Positions 30,054 through 32,442 of a stretch of DNA of 32,442 nt are shown in pieces (within the stretch, counting starts at the first letter, position 1; each line of letters starts with the position of its first letter). This DNA comes from Anaerolineales bacterium (GTDB lineage Bacteria > Chloroflexota > Anaerolineae > Anaerolineales > E44-bin32), in the NCBI GenBank assembly GCA_004376465.1, contig SOJU01000115.1, positions 1-32,442 of the forward strand. Reading direction: 5' to 3'. Below the pieces are notes generated by a model. That model was not told the DNA's origin, did not search any database, and was given only the letters and a program-made list of their open reading frames with translations. The translations under genes were made by a program, and so were the position numbers.

Positions 30054-31982
30054 GTGGCCAAGCGGTCTCAAAAGAAAGTAAGCAGCTATGCAGCAAAAGA
30101 TATCCAGGTCCTTGAGGGCTTAGAGGCTGTCCGCCGTCGACCGGGGATGTACGTTGGCGGCACGGATATGAAAGCGCTTCATCATCTGGTATATGAAGTC
30201 GTCGACAACTCAATTGACGAGGCGCTTGCCGGTGCCTGTGACCACATCGACATCGTGATCCATCCGGATTGCAGCGTATCCGTCGAGGACAATGGGCGCG
30301 GCATCCCTGTTGATAAGCACCCAGAGCAGAAAAAATCTGCTCTCGAAATCGTAATGACCATACTACATGCCGGCGCCAAGTTCGGCGGGGATGGCTACAA
30401 GGTCTCCGGGGGGTTGCACGGCGTTGGCGTCTCGGCTGTAAATGCGCTTTCTGAGTGGTGTGAAGTGGAGGTCAAGCGGGACGGTAAGATCTACTTCCAG
30501 CGCTATGAACGAGGCGCTCCAATGGACCCGGTTAAGGCTATCGGCAAAGTCCCGAAAGAAGAGACAGGCACGAAAACCACGTTCATGTTTGATCGGACAA
30601 TTTTCAAAGGGGACTTCGAGTATCGCTATGAGAGTCTAATTCAACGCTTCAGAGAGATGGCGTTTGTCACCCGGGGCGTTGCCATTCATCTGCTCGACGA
30701 GCGCGACGGCCGAGAGATGACATTCTTCTTCGAAGGTGGGATCAGCTCCTTCGTCGCGTATCTTAATCACAATAGGGGAGTATTGCACCCCGTGGTTCAC
30801 GTCGAGAAAGAAACGGACGGGACTGGAATCGAAGTCGCACTTCAATATACAGATGCGTATGCTGAGTCGGTGTATTCCTTTGCCAATACGATCAACACAG
30901 TCGACGGCGGTACCCACCTGACAGGGCTCCGGGCAGCAATCACGAGAACGATCAACGATTATTCTCGCAAGAATAGCTTACTGAAAGATACGGACCCCAA
31001 TTTTAGCGGTGATGATACACGCGAAGGGCTTACGGCGATCGTCAGCATCAAACATCGTGATCCCCAATTTGAAAGTCAGACCAAGGTGAAGTTGATGAAC
31101 GCGGAGGTCCAGACCCAGGTCCAGCAGGTGTTGGGTGAGGCTTTCTATGAATTCCTGGAAGAAAACCCGAGGGCGGCGAAGGTGATCGTGCAGAAATGCC
31201 TGACATCCGCAAGGGCGAGAGATGCCGCAAAGAAAGCGCGAGACCTGGTTATCCGTAAGAGTGTACTGGAGAGCATGACGCTTCCGGGGAAGCTGGCGGA
31301 TTGCTCAGAACGAGACCCGAATAAGTGTGAACTCTATATTGTAGAGGGCAATTCAGCGGGTGGTACGGCGAAGCAGGGTCGCGATCGACATTTCCAAGCC
31401 ATCCTGCCGCTTCGGGGCAAGATCCTGAACACCGAGCGGGCCAGGTTGGATAAGATCCTCTCCAACAATGAGGTCAGGGCGATGATTTCCGCTTTGGGAA
31501 CCAGCATCGGTGAGACTTTTGACCTCGAGGGCTTGCGTTATGGGCGGGTCATTATTATGACCGATGCAGATGTGGATGGCAGCCACATTCGCACGCTGCT
31601 CCTGACATTCTTCTTCCGCTATATGAATCAACTGATTGAGGACGGGCATCTCTTCGTCGCCCAGCCGCCTCTTTATCGTATTAGTTACAAGAAAAAGATC
31701 CATTACGCGTACACCGAAGCTGAAAAGGATCAGATTATCAAGGAATTGGGCGTAGACGGAGATCGTGTTTCACTCTCGCGCTACAAGGGTTTGGGCGAGA
31801 TGAATCCAGAGCAACTTTGGGATACGACGATGGATCCCGCCAATCGGATCCTGCTCCAAGTTACGATCGAAGATGCGGCAGCGGCAGATCGGACGTTTGA
31901 CATGTTGATGGGTGCCGCCGTACCGCCGCGACGCAGATTCATCCAAACACATGCGAAAGAAGTCCGCAATTTGGATGTCTGA
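30054..31982 (+). CDS. gyrB: DNA gyrase subunit B
   Basis: The 642-residue ATPase subunit of gyrase introduces negative supercoils with GyrA. Seen are the ATP-binding [36 protein letters not shown] and GGTHLTGL; the Toprim domain with [18 protein letters not shown] (Glu431) and [18 protein letters not shown]; and [20 protein letters not shown] near the end. The start is GTG, with AGGAG eight bases upstream. Asn433 occupies the place of E. coli Asp426. The length lacks the large insertion of enterobacterial GyrB, as usual for Gram-positive-like forms. gyrA is not in the window. Confidence 0.98.
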   Translation: MAKRSQKKVSSYAAKDIQVLEGLEAVRRRPGMYVGGTDMKALHHLVYEVVDNSIDEALAGACDHIDIVIHPDCSVSVEDNGRGIPVDKHPEQKKSALEIVMTILHAGAKFGGDGYKVSGGLHGVGVSAVNALSEWCEVEVKRDGKIYFQRYERGAPMDPVKAIGKVPKEETGTKTTFMFDRTIFKGDFEYRYESLIQRFREMAFVTRGVAIHLLDERDGREMTFFFEGGISSFVAYLNHNRGVLHPVVHVEKETDGTGIEVALQYTDAYAESVYSFANTINTVDGGTHLTGLRAAITRTINDYSRKNSLLKDTDPNFSGDDTREGLTAIVSIKHRDPQFESQTKVKLMNAEVQTQVQQVLGEAFYEFLEENPRAAKVIVQKCLTSARARDAAKKARDLVIRKSVLESMTLPGKLADCSERDPNKCELYIVEGNSAGGTAKQGRDRHFQAILPLRGKILNTERARLDKILSNNEVRAMISALGTSIGETFDLEGLRYGRVIIMTDADVDGSHIRTLLLTFFFRYMNQLIEDGHLFVAQPPLYRISYKKKIHYAYTEAEKDQIIKELGVDGDRVSLSRYKGLGEMNPEQLWDTTMDPANRILLQVTIEDAAAADRTFDMLMGAAVPPRRRFIQTHAKEVRNLDV

Positions 31983-31999
31983 ACCAGTGAAGTCAATAT

Positions 32000-32031
32000 A
32001 AAAAGGGGCTCCGAAGGTGTTATCGGAGCCC
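32000..32031. terminator. Bidirectional terminator between gyrB and nfuA
   Basis: GGGCTCCGA (32006-32014) pairs perfectly with TCGGAGCCC (32023-32031), loop 8 nt. On the minus strand TTTTT (32004-32000) follows, suited to ending the NfuA transcript. On the plus strand the tail is only weakly T-rich. Confidence 0.85.
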
Positions 32032-32070
32032 TATTGTGTTCTCGATGTTTATAGAGGAGTCGAGCAGCTG

Positions 32071-32442
32071 TCAGGAGAGCGCTGAATTTCCCTTCTCATC
32101 GTCATTGTAGAAAGGGTTCTTGCCTGAAGTATGGTCGGTTGTATCAACGACTTTTTTCACCTGAGGCAGGGCTTCTTTAATCGAAACCTCTACCCCATCC
32201 TTAAGCGTCACATCAACAAGCCCGCAGCCCTGACAACCACCGCCGAAGGTGATATATGCGGTATCGTCCTTATAGTCGAGCAAAGCTACAAAACCTCCGT
32301 GGGAGGCCAGGCCGGGATTGACCTTGGTGTCCAATAGCTCTTGAACTGCCTGCGCGTCTGGGTCCTTCCAAACAGGATTGGGGTTGTCGATCAGAAAGCC
32401 TCGCTGGAAATCGTCTTCTTTATAGTCCAGCGTCGAGTCCTT
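32071..32442 (-). CDS. nfuA: NfuA-type Fe-S biogenesis protein, 5' end beyond window
   Basis: The frame is open from the right edge to the TGA at 32071, giving 123 codons of the 3' part. Its main part is a NifU C-terminal domain: NPGLASHGGFVALLDY, then GGGCQGCGLVDVTLKDGVE with the CxxC that holds a 4Fe-4S cluster, ending KKVVDTTDHTSGKNPFY as in NfuA. Before it, YKEDDFQRGFLIDNPNP resembles the end of the degenerate A-type (HesB-like) domain found at the N-terminus of NfuA. It carries clusters to apoproteins in the cytoplasm. A TTG-initiated shorter reading at 32334 would miss this part and is not the likely start. Confidence 0.88.
   Translation of the reverse strand, partial: KDSTLDYKEDDFQRGFLIDNPNPVWKDPDAQAVQELLDTKVNPGLASHGGFVALLDYKDDTAYITFGGGCQGCGLVDVTLKDGVEVSIKEALPQVKKVVDTTDHTSGKNPFYNDDEKGNSALS

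Overview
The window reads as a chromosomal segment of a Chloroflexota bacterium, most likely Anaerolineae-like and probably from an uncultured lineage. This is an inference from gene content: lipoproteins with a type II lipobox, single-gene beta-propeller and glycosidase-like lipoproteins, a DUF6585-like membrane protein, fused FTCD and short YidC. I could not run a taxonomic search. Genes are dense, mostly on the minus strand, with short gaps and many 4-8 bp overlaps. TGA is used as an ordinary stop in many genes.

Left third (1-10.1 kb): a DUF362 protein cut by the window edge; a two-gene operon of small membrane proteins; the remains of a TetR-ABC transporter operon; prolyl-tRNA synthetase behind a structured leader that ends in an intrinsic terminator; a CapA-type lipoprotein; bifunctional FTCD; a thioredoxin-fold lipoprotein whose first active-site Cys codon is TGA (candidate selenoprotein, split in two by ordinary ORF calling); and an acyl-CoA dehydrogenase.

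Middle (10.1-20.4 kb): a REP-associated tyrosine transposase with REP-like palindromes in and beside it; a large glycosidase-like lipoprotein next to a DUF6585-like protein; a thiolase-fold protein paired with a DUF35 OB-fold protein, both lacking the usual key cysteines; and the operon fabG-asp23-nusB-tatB-tatC.

Right third (19.3-32.4 kb): an origin-type cluster. rpmH-rnpA-yidD-(beta-propeller lipoprotein)-yidC-jag serve the ribosome, tRNA maturation and membrane insertion. pfkB-parA-parB-panE has its own leaderless-type promoter, and parAB serve chromosome segregation. The SAM hydroxide adenosyltransferase-murA operon is divergent from a polytopic membrane protein and gyrB. An NfuA-type Fe-S protein is cut by the right edge. 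dnaA, mnmE, mnmG and rsmG are not in the window.

Most notable observations: the UGA-containing thioredoxin with a downstream hairpin; the proS leader with mutually exclusive stems; the thiolase/DUF35 pair without nucleophile or zinc cysteines; the collapsed TetR-ABC locus; and several genes whose -10 box lies 7-10 nt before the start codon, suggesting leaderless mRNAs. No rRNA, tRNA or CRISPR array was found.
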